Source: Thalassobellus sediminis
GTDB lineage: Bacteria > Bacteroidota > Bacteroidia > Flavobacteriales > Flavobacteriaceae
Length of the DNA: 64,000 nucleotides
Direction: 5' to 3'
NCBI RefSeq assembly: GCF_044386045.1
Contig: NZ_JBISCD010000040.1
Coordinates: forward strand, 620,001-684,000
The notes beneath the pieces are model-generated. The model saw nothing but the letters and a program-made list of their open reading frames with translations, searched no databases and was not told where the DNA came from. The position numbers and the translations under genes are program-made. Positions 43,063 through 52,122 of this stretch are shown one piece after another (position 1 is the first letter of the stretch; each line of letters starts with the position of its first letter).

Positions 43063-44046
43063 ATGAAAACTCAATTTTTATTGATTTTAATAACCTTATT
43101 TGTATTTATAACACCTTATAAAAAACTTCATGCAGCACCAAAAAAAAATGAAGTAAAATTAGATTATTCGATAAAAGAATATATATCTCCAGAGGTTAAA
43201 ATAATTCAAAACAAAGACAGTTTAAAAGAAACAAACAAACCTAATAAAACTGAAACCAAATTTTCAAACTGGTTAAAAAAACATGTCCCAGGTAATTACA
43301 AAAATACAACATATGATCATCACAATGATTGGTATCAGGTTTATATTCCAGAATATGAATTAACACTTAGCTGGGGACCAGTAACTTCAACACAAACAGA
43401 ACTTAAAGAGGTTGAAGGACTTAGTGAAAATGAATCTCTTTTCATCGCTAAACAGACTAAAGAAAATTGGGATAACCTTCTAGGTGTGAAATATTTCCCA
43501 GGGATCGGATATTATGTTTCAAAATATTCATCATCAACCATGGGGCATTTTAAAGTTCGTCCAGTCTCAATAATTCAATTCAGCGATAATGATGCAAAGA
43601 AATTTGTAAATAATATGGTTAATACCTACGATAAGAAACTATATAAATCAGAAGAAGGATTTTCTATTTGGGTAAAAGAATATATCAATACAGAACACCC
43701 TAAACTTATAATTGATTATCACGGTGCTTGGTATCAGTCTGTAATTCCTAAAATAGACTTAACTGTTACTTGGGGAACCATGGACAAATCTCAAATGCAA
43801 TTAAAAGATCTGCACGGAGTAAGAGAAGATAATAATAAGTCGTTTTTCATTGAAAAAAAAGCTAGTGAAGGCTGGGAAAAACTTCCTAATGTCCATTTTA
43901 CAAAAGGCGTAGGCTATTTTATTTCAAAATATAATGCTTCAAGTATGAGTAATTTTGAAGTAGGTAGTATTTGTGTCATACAATTCAATGGTGATGCTAA
44001 AGCCTTTGTTAATAAAATGACCAAAGCTTGGAAAGATTATCAATAA
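43063..44046 (+). CDS. Exported protein with two copies of an unrecognised 120-residue domain
   Basis: A 327-residue protein with a signal peptide (residues 1-24, ending LHAA), a linker, and two homologous units at about 67-190 and 200-324. The shared pattern is F..W.K..(8-12)..DWYQ..IP...LT..WG, then LK..(H)G, FI.KK...W..LP, a GvGYf.SKY..SSM.nfeV core, and i.QF...A..FVNKM...W near the end. I do not recognise the domain. A third copy forms the N-terminus of the gene at 45591. It is likely surface or periplasmic; binding or structural roles are guesses. It is first of the accessory cluster. Confidence 0.75.
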   Translation: MKTQFLLILITLFVFITPYKKLHAAPKKNEVKLDYSIKEYISPEVKIIQNKDSLKETNKPNKTETKFSNWLKKHVPGNYKNTTYDHHNDWYQVYIPEYELTLSWGPVTSTQTELKEVEGLSENESLFIAKQTKENWDNLLGVKYFPGIGYYVSKYSSSTMGHFKVRPVSIIQFSDNDAKKFVNNMVNTYDKKLYKSEEGFSIWVKEYINTEHPKLIIDYHGAWYQSVIPKIDLTVTWGTMDKSQMQLKDLHGVREDNNKSFFIEKKASEGWEKLPNVHFTKGVGYFISKYNASSMSNFEVGSICVIQFNGDAKAFVNKMTKAWKDYQ

Positions 44047-44060
44047 ATTAAGAAAGCCTA

Positions 44061-44159
44061 ATGAGAATTAAATTTATTAAATGGAGAGTATTTAAAGAGG
44101 TGGTATTAATAGCCGTCATACTTGGAATATTCTTATTTCTCATTGTTTATATTTTATGA
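44061..44159 (+). CDS. Possible 32-residue single-span membrane peptide
   Basis: ATG to TGA encodes a basic N-terminus (MRIKFIKWRVFKEV) followed by one strongly hydrophobic segment (VLIAVILGIFLFLIVYIL-like), a typical small membrane protein shape. It begins 14 bases after the previous stop codon on the same strand. There is no homology that I recognise. Short AT-rich frames can mimic this, so confidence is low. Confidence 0.35.
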   Translation: MRIKFIKWRVFKEVVLIAVILGIFLFLIVYIL

Positions 44160-44269
44160 ATTTATACCAATACCTTTTATTGAGTATCTATATCTAATAT
44201 TAATTATGACAAAAACATAAAGTAAAATCATAAAACTGTAAAAATTAAATACTAACTAAAAATTAAAAA

Positions 44270-45517
44270 ATGACTTTATTACATAAAAGAACATGCTTAT
44301 TAATGATGATTATAGGAATGTTTACTACTTCATCTTATGCACAAATTAACCCAATTTCGGGTATCCTCGATAAAGCAGGAAATGGATTAGACGGACGCTA
44401 CTGGAAGTACACAAAAGGTCCAATGGTTAAACTTGCTGGCGATGTTATAGCCACTATTAATGAAAGACCAGCTGATGCTACTTTCAAAGCAACAAAACTG
44501 AAATACCAAAGAAATGATATTTCGCTATTGGTAGATTGGCTAGGAGATGATGGTGCAAGCGTAGTTTTCTCAAATAAGCCTGAAAGTCCTGATGTTGATG
44601 GCAGTATTTTTAGTTTTACAGGTCTTATTGCCATTCCAGAAGCAGGAGAAGTGACATTTACTGGTTCATCAGATGATGGTTGTATGGTTTGGATAGGTGG
44701 CCAAAAGGTTATCAATAATGATGGACACGGAAATGCTCCAGGAAAAAATCCTGAAGGTAAAATATCTTTCAAATCTCCAGGACTTTATCCAATTGAAATT
44801 GTTTATTACAATGGCAGCTGGAGGGATTACTTAAATCGATACGGAGAAGGTGTTTTTAATTTTGAAATAAACGGATCTCCTGTTAAAACAGAAACTCTTT
44901 ATTCGGCAAACACAATTAATAAAACATTAATTTTTCCTTCTACAGCAGAAAAAATACCTACTGAAAAAGGTACTGGACTTGTGGGTCGACTTTGGAAAAG
45001 ATCAGGTGGCCCTCTATCCGGTTTGGCAGGAGAAGGAATTCATATAATGAAAACGACTCCATCTCACGGACTTTTCAATGCAACAAGGTTAAACTACTCA
45101 GGAAACGAGCTAACACCTATGATAGACTGGTTAAAAGAAGATGGTGATAGTTTAGCTATGTATTATGAAACGGAACTAGGAAATATAGATGAATGTCTGT
45201 TTAGCTTCAATGGGTACATTGCTATTCCAGAAAAAGGTGAAGTAAACTTCAATATTTCCTCAGATGATGGAACCATTTTATTAATTGGTGGTCAAAAAGT
45301 TATTGTAAATGATGGTTATAGAAAAGCCCCTGGTGAATCTCCTAAAGGAACAGCGGTATTCTTGAAAGCAGGTCTTTACCCAATCGAACTTTTATATTAT
45401 AACGGCGCCTACAAAGATGAAGCAGCAGGTACTCGAGGAGAAGGTATTATGAGGTTTTCTATAAATGGAAACAATGTAGATCCAACAACGCTATATCCGG
45501 TATCGGTTAGTAACTAG
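44270..45517 (+). CDS. Exported protein with tandem PA14-like domains
   Basis: A 415-residue protein with a signal peptide (residues 1-24, ending SYAQ) and two homologous halves (about 35-200 and 235-410). Each opens GL.GR.WK...GP...LAG, then has a LDWL.(D)DG stretch and the FSF.G.IAIPE.GEV.F..SSDDG core. VWIGGQKVI/LLIGGQKVI, .NDG....APG and GLYPIE..YYNG follow. SSDDG..l.i.g..v..n.g..... and the later YYNG are hallmarks of PA14 carbohydrate-binding or adhesin domains. It probably binds glycans for the neighbouring enzymes. It has no catalytic domain. Confidence 0.75.
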   Translation: MTLLHKRTCLLMMIIGMFTTSSYAQINPISGILDKAGNGLDGRYWKYTKGPMVKLAGDVIATINERPADATFKATKLKYQRNDISLLVDWLGDDGASVVFSNKPESPDVDGSIFSFTGLIAIPEAGEVTFTGSSDDGCMVWIGGQKVINNDGHGNAPGKNPEGKISFKSPGLYPIEIVYYNGSWRDYLNRYGEGVFNFEINGSPVKTETLYSANTINKTLIFPSTAEKIPTEKGTGLVGRLWKRSGGPLSGLAGEGIHIMKTTPSHGLFNATRLNYSGNELTPMIDWLKEDGDSLAMYYETELGNIDECLFSFNGYIAIPEKGEVNFNISSDDGTILLIGGQKVIVNDGYRKAPGESPKGTAVFLKAGLYPIELLYYNGAYKDEAAGTRGEGIMRFSINGNNVDPTTLYPVSVSN

Positions 45518-45590
45518 TATTAGTCATTCAACATTAAAAAAGAAAAAAACCAACAAATAAATTGAATTCTAAAAAGGTAATTAGTTAATT

Positions 45591-48341
45591 ATGAATCATC
45601 TAAAAAAGAAGAACGGAAATAATCATTCTCAACAAAAAAGGAGACTATTTACTAATCTACCCTTTCTAATTGCAGTATTGTTAATAGTTGCTAATTCATC
45701 GTTTTCTTATAGCAATAATAAATCACAGGAAGAATTAACCAATAAGTTTATAGTTCCAACTGGCTTAAGTTACACAAACTGGCTAAAAAAATATATTCCA
45801 GCTGAATACCAAGGAGTTAAAATTATTGATAACAAAGATTGGTATCAAGCAATTATTCCTGAATTAGAACTCACCATTAGTTGGGCTTTTTTACCTCAAG
45901 AAAAATTAGCATTGAAAGATGTTCATGGCCATTATGAAGGAAAATCGATGTTTATTAGCGAACCTGCTAAAGAAAATTGGACTAACATTTCTAACCTAGA
46001 ATATACAAAAGGAGCAGGTTATTACCTTCCAAGTTATTCATCTTCTAGTATGGGAAATTTAGAAGTAGCGAAACTTTCTGTCTTACAATTTAGAGGTGGC
46101 AATACAAGAAAATTTGTTGATAAAATGATTAAAGAGTGGCAATTAGCATCTTTAACAGCAAAAAACAAAAACTATAAGCCACGCGTCATTAACACTACAG
46201 ATTTAGGAGCAGATCCAGACGATAAGCAGTCTATGGTAAGACAATTGGTGAGCGCAAACGAATTTGATATTGAAGGATTAATTGTCGCAACTGGTTGTTG
46301 GAGAAAGACTCAAAGTAATACAACTATGTTAGACAAACTTGTTAATGCTTATGAAGAATCTTACCCCAATTTATCTGTTCATGCTAATGGATTTCCAACG
46401 CCTGAATATTTAAAATCAATATCTGTAATGGGGCAAACAGGTTATGGTATGAGTGATGTTGGTACAGGAAAAGACAGTGCTGGTTCAGAACTCATTATAG
46501 CATCTGTAGATAAAGATGATCCGCGACCTGTATGGGTAATGGGATGGGGAGGTATGAATAATGCTGCTCAAGCTATATGGAAAGTTAGAGAAACCCGCTC
46601 ACCAGAAGAATTAAAAGAATTTTTGAGTAAACTACGCTTATTTGATATACTTGGGCAAGACGATGCTGGAGCTTGGATTGCTAAAACATTTCCAGATGTA
46701 TTTTACATTCGTGCAACAGGTGTTTATGGTTGGGCACCACCAAAAAATGGCACCTATCAACGTGATGACATTCAAAGTCATGGTCCGTTAGGCGCTGTAT
46801 ATCCAGATACAAAATGGGCTACCGAAGGTGATACTCCTGCATTTATGCATGTATATCCTAATGGGTTAAATGACCCTGAACAAATTGATCAAGGAGGTTG
46901 GGGTGGTCGCTTCAGCTTTGAAAAACAGGCAGGTATCAGAAGTATGTCTGGAGTAAAAAAAATTGAAGAAAAAGGTGAAAGTAAATACGATCCATACTAC
47001 ATGTACGGTAACACACCTGAAAAATCCAAAGCCATAAAAAAATGGAACAAAGGTTATAATAACGATTTTGCCGCCAGAATGGATTGGAGTATCACAAGTA
47101 ATTATGAAGAAGCCAACCACCATCCTATAGCTATATTAAATGGTGATAAAACCAGAAACGTTTTAACTATAAATGCTACGGCGGGTTCAAATATTGAACT
47201 AAATGCAAATGGTTCATCTGATCCTGATGGAAATAACCTGTCTTACGCATGGTCTTTTTATAACGAGCCAAGTAGTTATAATGGAGATATAACAATTCCG
47301 AATAACACGTCTTATTCAACTAAATTAAAAATTCCTGAAGATGCCGCTAATAAAAATATTCATATCATACTAGAAGTTTATGATGATGGTAGTCCAAATT
47401 TATATGCGTATCGCCGTTTAATAGTAAATGTGCAACCTTCTAAAAAAACAAGTTTAAATAATGAAGAACCTCTTTCTGGAATGCCTTACGTTACTTTTCA
47501 AAATAAAGTAGTGGTTACCAAAGTTCGTCATTTTGATAATATATGCTGGAAAATTGCAGCAGCTGGAGGTACTTGGTATTTTGAAAACGGAGAAACCGAT
47601 GGTAAATCAGGTTTTAGTAGCGCCTTTGATAAAGCAGGAAACGATTGGATAGGAAATGATGCAGATAGAGGCTATAATAAATCGCCAAATAAAGGCGGGC
47701 GACATGAATACCGAGGTTGGCCAAATTTTGGAGAAGGTAATTTTAATCATCCGCAAAGAAAAAGTAATTCTACTTCACGTTGGATTGATGAAAATGGTAA
47801 TAATATAGAGTTCAAAGATAAATTAGAAGGTGATCATTTAATCATGATAGCATCTAACGCTACCTATGAATTAGAATATCATTTTTTCACAACGCATGCT
47901 GCTATTAAAATAATAAGAGCCGATGATAAGTATGCATTCCTTTTTGAAGGCCCTATTGGAGGCGAACAAGAATCACAAATAGACAAAGATTATTATGTAT
48001 TAAAAGATGGTGTGCATAGAGAAGTAAAATCTGGTGGTCTAGGATATCTTGAACCAGAATTTGGCAATAAATTCCCTTCGTCATTCTTCTATTTAGTAGA
48101 TAGCGACCCTAAAGATGCTCAAGTTTTTTATGCAGCAGTTAAAAACGTTGGACCAGATTCGGCTGGTGATGAAGGTTGGAGACAAGGAGATAATATGGTG
48201 ATTTTTAGTTTTGGTAGAGATGAAGACAAACGAGCATATACTGGAACCGATGCTGTATGTGTTTTTGGTTTTTATGATAAAACCTCACATAAAAAAATAT
48301 CAAGATTCATTAAATCGACCCTTAAAAACCAATTTGAATAA
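45591..48341 (+). CDS. Multidomain DUF1593 (nucleoside-hydrolase-like) protein with two unassigned domains
   Basis: A 916-residue exported protein. The signal region is residues 20-42. The first domain (about 58-184) is the third copy of the 120-residue domain of the gene at 43063. DUF1593 follows (about 197-500), with the nucleoside-hydrolase-like acidic motif TTDLGADPDD, SANEFDIEGLI, PVWVMGWGGMNNAAQAIW and GGWGGRFSF. An Ig-like segment lies at about 505-625 (LNANGSSDPDGNNLSYAWSF). A C-terminal domain of about 280 residues (GTWYFENG, DWIGND, GGRHEYRGWPNFG) is not recognised. DUF1593 proteins occur in polysaccharide loci; activity is unproven. The paralogue lies 15 bases downstream. Confidence 0.8.
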   Translation: MNHLKKKNGNNHSQQKRRLFTNLPFLIAVLLIVANSSFSYSNNKSQEELTNKFIVPTGLSYTNWLKKYIPAEYQGVKIIDNKDWYQAIIPELELTISWAFLPQEKLALKDVHGHYEGKSMFISEPAKENWTNISNLEYTKGAGYYLPSYSSSSMGNLEVAKLSVLQFRGGNTRKFVDKMIKEWQLASLTAKNKNYKPRVINTTDLGADPDDKQSMVRQLVSANEFDIEGLIVATGCWRKTQSNTTMLDKLVNAYEESYPNLSVHANGFPTPEYLKSISVMGQTGYGMSDVGTGKDSAGSELIIASVDKDDPRPVWVMGWGGMNNAAQAIWKVRETRSPEELKEFLSKLRLFDILGQDDAGAWIAKTFPDVFYIRATGVYGWAPPKNGTYQRDDIQSHGPLGAVYPDTKWATEGDTPAFMHVYPNGLNDPEQIDQGGWGGRFSFEKQAGIRSMSGVKKIEEKGESKYDPYYMYGNTPEKSKAIKKWNKGYNNDFAARMDWSITSNYEEANHHPIAILNGDKTRNVLTINATAGSNIELNANGSSDPDGNNLSYAWSFYNEPSSYNGDITIPNNTSYSTKLKIPEDAANKNIHIILEVYDDGSPNLYAYRRLIVNVQPSKKTSLNNEEPLSGMPYVTFQNKVVVTKVRHFDNICWKIAAAGGTWYFENGETDGKSGFSSAFDKAGNDWIGNDADRGYNKSPNKGGRHEYRGWPNFGEGNFNHPQRKSNSTSRWIDENGNNIEFKDKLEGDHLIMIASNATYELEYHFFTTHAAIKIIRADDKYAFLFEGPIGGEQESQIDKDYYVLKDGVHREVKSGGLGYLEPEFGNKFPSSFFYLVDSDPKDAQVFYAAVKNVGPDSAGDEGWRQGDNMVIFSFGRDEDKRAYTGTDAVCVFGFYDKTSHKKISRFIKSTLKNQFE

Positions 48342-48356
48342 ACTAAATATAAAACA

Positions 48357-49811
48357 ATGAAAAAGCTACTTAACATTAAATATTATTCCGTACTATTTTT
48401 GGGATTATTAATTTTCGGCAGTAACTATATAATTGCTCAAAATAAAAGAGATAAACCTCGTATTATAGTAACCAGTGATGGTGAAATTGATGATGAATGC
48501 TCCATGGTTCGGTTCCTTCTTTATGCAAATGAATTTGATATAGAAGGTATTGTAACTACAAGTTCTCAATACCACTGGCAAGGATTCGAATGGGCGGGCG
48601 ATACTTGGATTGACCCGTATTTAGCAGCTTATAAAAAGATTTACCCAAACCTTATAAAGCATGATCCTAATTTTCCAACACCATCTTACCTGAGAAGTAA
48701 AACACGTATGGGTAATATGAGTGCAGAAGGAGAAATGGAAATAGTAACAGATGGATCTCAACTAATTGTTGACGTATTGTTAGACGAGACTGATTCAAGG
48801 CCGATATGGCTTCAAGCTTGGGGTGGCATAAATACCATAGCCAGAGCATTAAAAACAATTGAAGAAGAGCACCCAGAAAGAATGGCAGAAGTGGCTAATA
48901 AAATAAGGCTATACTGTATCTTTGAACAAGATGATACGTATCAAAGGTATATTTTACCGCATTGGGGAAAATATAAAATTACCACCATCATTTCAGATCA
49001 ATTTGAAGCCATTGCCTATCGTTGGAAAAAGATTCTTCCAAAAGAACAACACCAATATTTTGACGGAACTTGGATGCGTAAAAACATTCTGAAAGATCAT
49101 GGGCCATTATGTGCCTTATATAAATCGCATAAAGAAACAGATGATGGGTTTGTAGAAAACGATTTTCGTTCAGAAGGAGATTCACCTGCATTTTTACACA
49201 ATATTGTTACTGGTTTACGTAGCATGGAATCTCCAGATATGGGTGGCTGGGGCGGTCGCTTTGTTTGGATTCGCGATAATACTTGGATGGATCCTGCTCC
49301 ATATGAAGGCTACGAATATCCTGAAGGCAGATATTTTAGAGAAACTTGTTGGGGAAGAATAAGAATAAACGAAGGCGGTACTTCTCATAATGATGAACGT
49401 ATGATGAAATTTTTTAAACCCGCATGGCGTTGGGCTGTAGCTCAACAAAATGAATGGGCAGCTCGTGCAGACTGGAGTGTAAAACCATATGAAGAAGTAA
49501 ATCATGCTCCAATAGTTGTTATTGATCATGCCATCGATCTTATTGTTAAACCCGGTGAAAAAATAAATCTAAGCGCTTTAGGAACAACAGATCCAGATGG
49601 AGACGAACTAACTTACAAATGGTGGCAATATGAGGAAGCTGATACTTATGAAGGAACAATTACCATAGAAAATTCAGGGAAACAACAAGCTTCTTTTGTA
49701 GTACCTAAAACAAATTCTAAAGGAAAATCAATACATGTGGTTTGTGAAGTATCAGATAATAATTCACCTACTTTAACAAGATATCAAAGAGTTATAATAG
49801 ATGTTAAGTAA
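48357..49811 (+). CDS. DUF1593 (nucleoside-hydrolase-like) exported protein
   Basis: A 484-residue protein with a signal peptide (residues 1-27, ending YIIAQ). DUF1593 (about 33-375) has IIVTSDGEIDDECSMVRFLL as the metal-binding-like motif, ANEFDIEGIV, RPIWLQAWGGINTIARAL and GGWGGRFVW. A C-terminal Ig-like domain follows (about 385-484, LSALGTTDPDGDELTYKWW). It is a paralogue of residues 197-625 of the preceding gene without the two extra domains; together they look like a tandem duplication followed by domain gain or loss. The substrate is probably a sugar-base or sugar-linked moiety, which is inference from the fold only. Confidence 0.82.
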   Translation: MKKLLNIKYYSVLFLGLLIFGSNYIIAQNKRDKPRIIVTSDGEIDDECSMVRFLLYANEFDIEGIVTTSSQYHWQGFEWAGDTWIDPYLAAYKKIYPNLIKHDPNFPTPSYLRSKTRMGNMSAEGEMEIVTDGSQLIVDVLLDETDSRPIWLQAWGGINTIARALKTIEEEHPERMAEVANKIRLYCIFEQDDTYQRYILPHWGKYKITTIISDQFEAIAYRWKKILPKEQHQYFDGTWMRKNILKDHGPLCALYKSHKETDDGFVENDFRSEGDSPAFLHNIVTGLRSMESPDMGGWGGRFVWIRDNTWMDPAPYEGYEYPEGRYFRETCWGRIRINEGGTSHNDERMMKFFKPAWRWAVAQQNEWAARADWSVKPYEEVNHAPIVVIDHAIDLIVKPGEKINLSALGTTDPDGDELTYKWWQYEEADTYEGTITIENSGKQQASFVVPKTNSKGKSIHVVCEVSDNNSPTLTRYQRVIIDVK

Positions 49812-49866
49812 TCTACTCATACGATTACGTAAATAAATAAACTCAACAACTATATATGATAAACAA

Positions 49867-51177
49867 ATGAAAAAATCATTTAATACATTCATAATAGTAT
49901 TTACTTTTCTTAATATTTTTATTGAGATACAAGCTCAAACATTAACAATAAAAGATTCAACAGCTTTGGCTTTTGATGAGCAAAACCTTGAAGACCCTAT
50001 TCTGTTATGGCCCAATGGCGCACCAAACGCTACAGGCACAAGCGATGAAGATAAACCTGCAATCACCCCTTTTATACCAGAAGTATCTAAACGCAATGGT
50101 ACAGCAGTTTTGGTGATTCCTGGTGGTGGATTTGTTCTACGTGCCAAAGATCATGAAGGAGTTTTGGTTGCTCAATGGCTAAAAGAACAAGGCTTCACAG
50201 CCTTTTTACTCAGGTATAGATTGAGACCTATTTATAGACGAACAGAATGGCTCATGGATGGACAAAGAGCTTTACAGTATATCCGTGCACATGCTTCTAA
50301 ATATAATATTTCTACAGAAAGATTGGGAGCTGTAGGTTTTTCTGCTGGAGCAAACCTCTGTGCCGATTTAGCTTTTAGTTCGTTTCCAGGAAACTCGAAA
50401 TCAACAGATGCATTAGACAGACAACCTACAAATCCTAACTTCATTATGTTGGCGTATGGATATGGCGAATTGCCTGCGACATTGGAATCATTTCCAAAAG
50501 CTAATATGCCCCCAATATTTATGTATGGTACTGCTGAAGATTCAGGAAGTTACAAAGGCATGGTAAAAATGCATTCCAATTTACTTCATGCTAAAATACC
50601 TGTTGAAACACACTTCTTTCAAACGGGTAATCATGGAACTGGTTTTGCTATTGGAGATCCCATTTTAGGTCAGTGGCCATACTTAGCTAAAAACTGGTTA
50701 TGGGCAAACGGACTTTTAACAGACAAACCAAGAACGTCATTATCTGGCTCTATTTTACTTGATGGAAAACCCTTAGTTAGAGGTTCTGTAATTATGACCT
50801 CTATTGATGACCCTAATGCACCACCAGTTATTATTTATCAAAATAACAGTGGCACAGGAAAACTTGGACTTTATTCGGTGCCTAAAAACGAAGGTCCAGT
50901 AGCAGGTACATACAAAATAGAAGTACGGCAAGGAGCCACACGATGGACTAGCAATTCTAGAGATCCATTTATAATAGAAATGATGGACAAACAACGCAAA
51001 GGAGAACTCACCAAAGAAGACATTGAAAAATGGACGGTATATCACCGAGCACGTGACCTCTCTCCTAGTATCTACAACCAGCGTGTTTTTACCCATCAAC
51101 ATCCTAATGACAAAAAGGAATATAGTGTCCATATAAAAGAAGGTATGGAGCTTAATATAGAAATATTTAGTAAGTAA
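49867..51177 (+). CDS. Alpha/beta-hydrolase carbohydrate esterase with C-terminal extension
   Basis: A 436-residue exported protein (signal residues 1-22, EIQAQ). The hydrolase domain (about 35-285) has oxyanion loop VIPGGGFVLRAKDHEG, nucleophile serine in VGFSAGAN, aspartate in MYGTAEDSGS and catalytic histidine in TGNHGTGFA. It resembles the BD-FAE/acetyl-xylan-type esterases common in Bacteroidota polysaccharide loci, so deacetylation or deferuloylation of a plant or algal glycan is plausible. Residues 290-436 form an extra beta-rich domain (SGSILLDGKPLVRGSVIMTS, transthyretin-like opening) that is not usual for the esterases. It is co-directional with the DUF1593 genes (55-base gap). Confidence 0.8.
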   Translation: MKKSFNTFIIVFTFLNIFIEIQAQTLTIKDSTALAFDEQNLEDPILLWPNGAPNATGTSDEDKPAITPFIPEVSKRNGTAVLVIPGGGFVLRAKDHEGVLVAQWLKEQGFTAFLLRYRLRPIYRRTEWLMDGQRALQYIRAHASKYNISTERLGAVGFSAGANLCADLAFSSFPGNSKSTDALDRQPTNPNFIMLAYGYGELPATLESFPKANMPPIFMYGTAEDSGSYKGMVKMHSNLLHAKIPVETHFFQTGNHGTGFAIGDPILGQWPYLAKNWLWANGLLTDKPRTSLSGSILLDGKPLVRGSVIMTSIDDPNAPPVIIYQNNSGTGKLGLYSVPKNEGPVAGTYKIEVRQGATRWTSNSRDPFIIEMMDKQRKGELTKEDIEKWTVYHRARDLSPSIYNQRVFTHQHPNDKKEYSVHIKEGMELNIEIFSK

Positions 51178-51318
51178 CCAATAACGACTCTTTATAAAAA
51201 AAAACTAAGATGAATTTTGTGTTTTTATTAGTTCTACTCTTTTTATTTTTAAAGAATAAACCAATAAATTTCTTAAATCACGGAAGTAAAATTCCAATTT
51301 AGGACTAATGCAAAACTT

Positions 51319-51966
51319 ATGAATTTTAAAAATTTAGGAATACTAGTCGCTACCTTTTTATTTACAACAAACATCTGTTTAGCTCAAGTAAATAAAGATT
51401 CTAAAATATGGGAAAAATCTGAAAACTGGGTTAAAGAGCTTAACTTAGGTGACGAAAAAAAAGAAGCTAGAATTACAGAAGTCATTGCTAAACATCGTAC
51501 TGCAGTAGTTAATTGGCACAATAGCCATCCATTTGATGCTGTTCCTGCAGGAATCAACCCAAGAACAGGAAATAAACTAACCGATTTAGATCGTTCTATT
51601 ATTGCAGATTCTGCAATACCTCTTTCTGTGCATGAAGCACTTATGGCAGGACTTAGAGCTGATCTTGATGAATCTCACGTTGAAAAAATTCTTGATAAAT
51701 ATACCATTGGAAAAGTAGCTTTTACTTTAAAAGCATATCATGCCATCGTTACAGATCTTACAGCAGAAGAAGAAACTGTAATACTGAAAAACCTGAAAGA
51801 GGCCCGCGAAATGGCTGTAGACTATAAAAGTATGAGACAAATCTCAGCTATTTTTGAAATTTATAAAACTAAAAATGAGCAATACTTAAACTCAAACGGC
51901 AGAAGTTGGAGACAACTATACAAAGACTATGTTAAGCGCAGAAAAGCTGAAAAAGCAATGAAATAA
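51319..51966 (+). CDS. DUF3826-family exported protein
   Basis: A 215-residue protein with a signal peptide (residues 1-22, ending CLAQ). A mostly helical body follows, with W.ENWVKELNLGDEKKEARI, HRTAVVNWHNSHPFDAVPAGINP and SIPLSVHEALMAGLRADL-like text. It ends in a basic tail WRQLYKDYVKRRKAEK. I recognise this as DUF3826, seen mainly in Bacteroidota polysaccharide (often pectin) loci. No activity is known to me. It closes the accessory cluster; a 141-base gap precedes it, so it may have a separate promoter. Confidence 0.75.
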   Translation: MNFKNLGILVATFLFTTNICLAQVNKDSKIWEKSENWVKELNLGDEKKEARITEVIAKHRTAVVNWHNSHPFDAVPAGINPRTGNKLTDLDRSIIADSAIPLSVHEALMAGLRADLDESHVEKILDKYTIGKVAFTLKAYHAIVTDLTAEEETVILKNLKEAREMAVDYKSMRQISAIFEIYKTKNEQYLNSNGRSWRQLYKDYVKRRKAEKAMK

Positions 51967-52122
51967 GAAAAATAAGCGCTTTTTATAATAATCCAATTAC
52001 CTGGCATTGCTATAAAAAAATTATAACTTTGTTTAATGTATGATATAAAACATTTATAATAAATTTATTTCAGTATTAAAACGATTTCATATCAACCTAG
52101 TTAACCACAAATAAAAAACAAA

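Noticed and set aside
51210..51302. A 30-codon hydrophobic frame (MNFVFLLVLLFLFLK...) before the DUF3826 gene
   Set aside because: It is T-rich and could be membrane-like, but its C-terminal half is ordinary and no start signal or conservation clue is present. It was left out of the feature list for lack of support.
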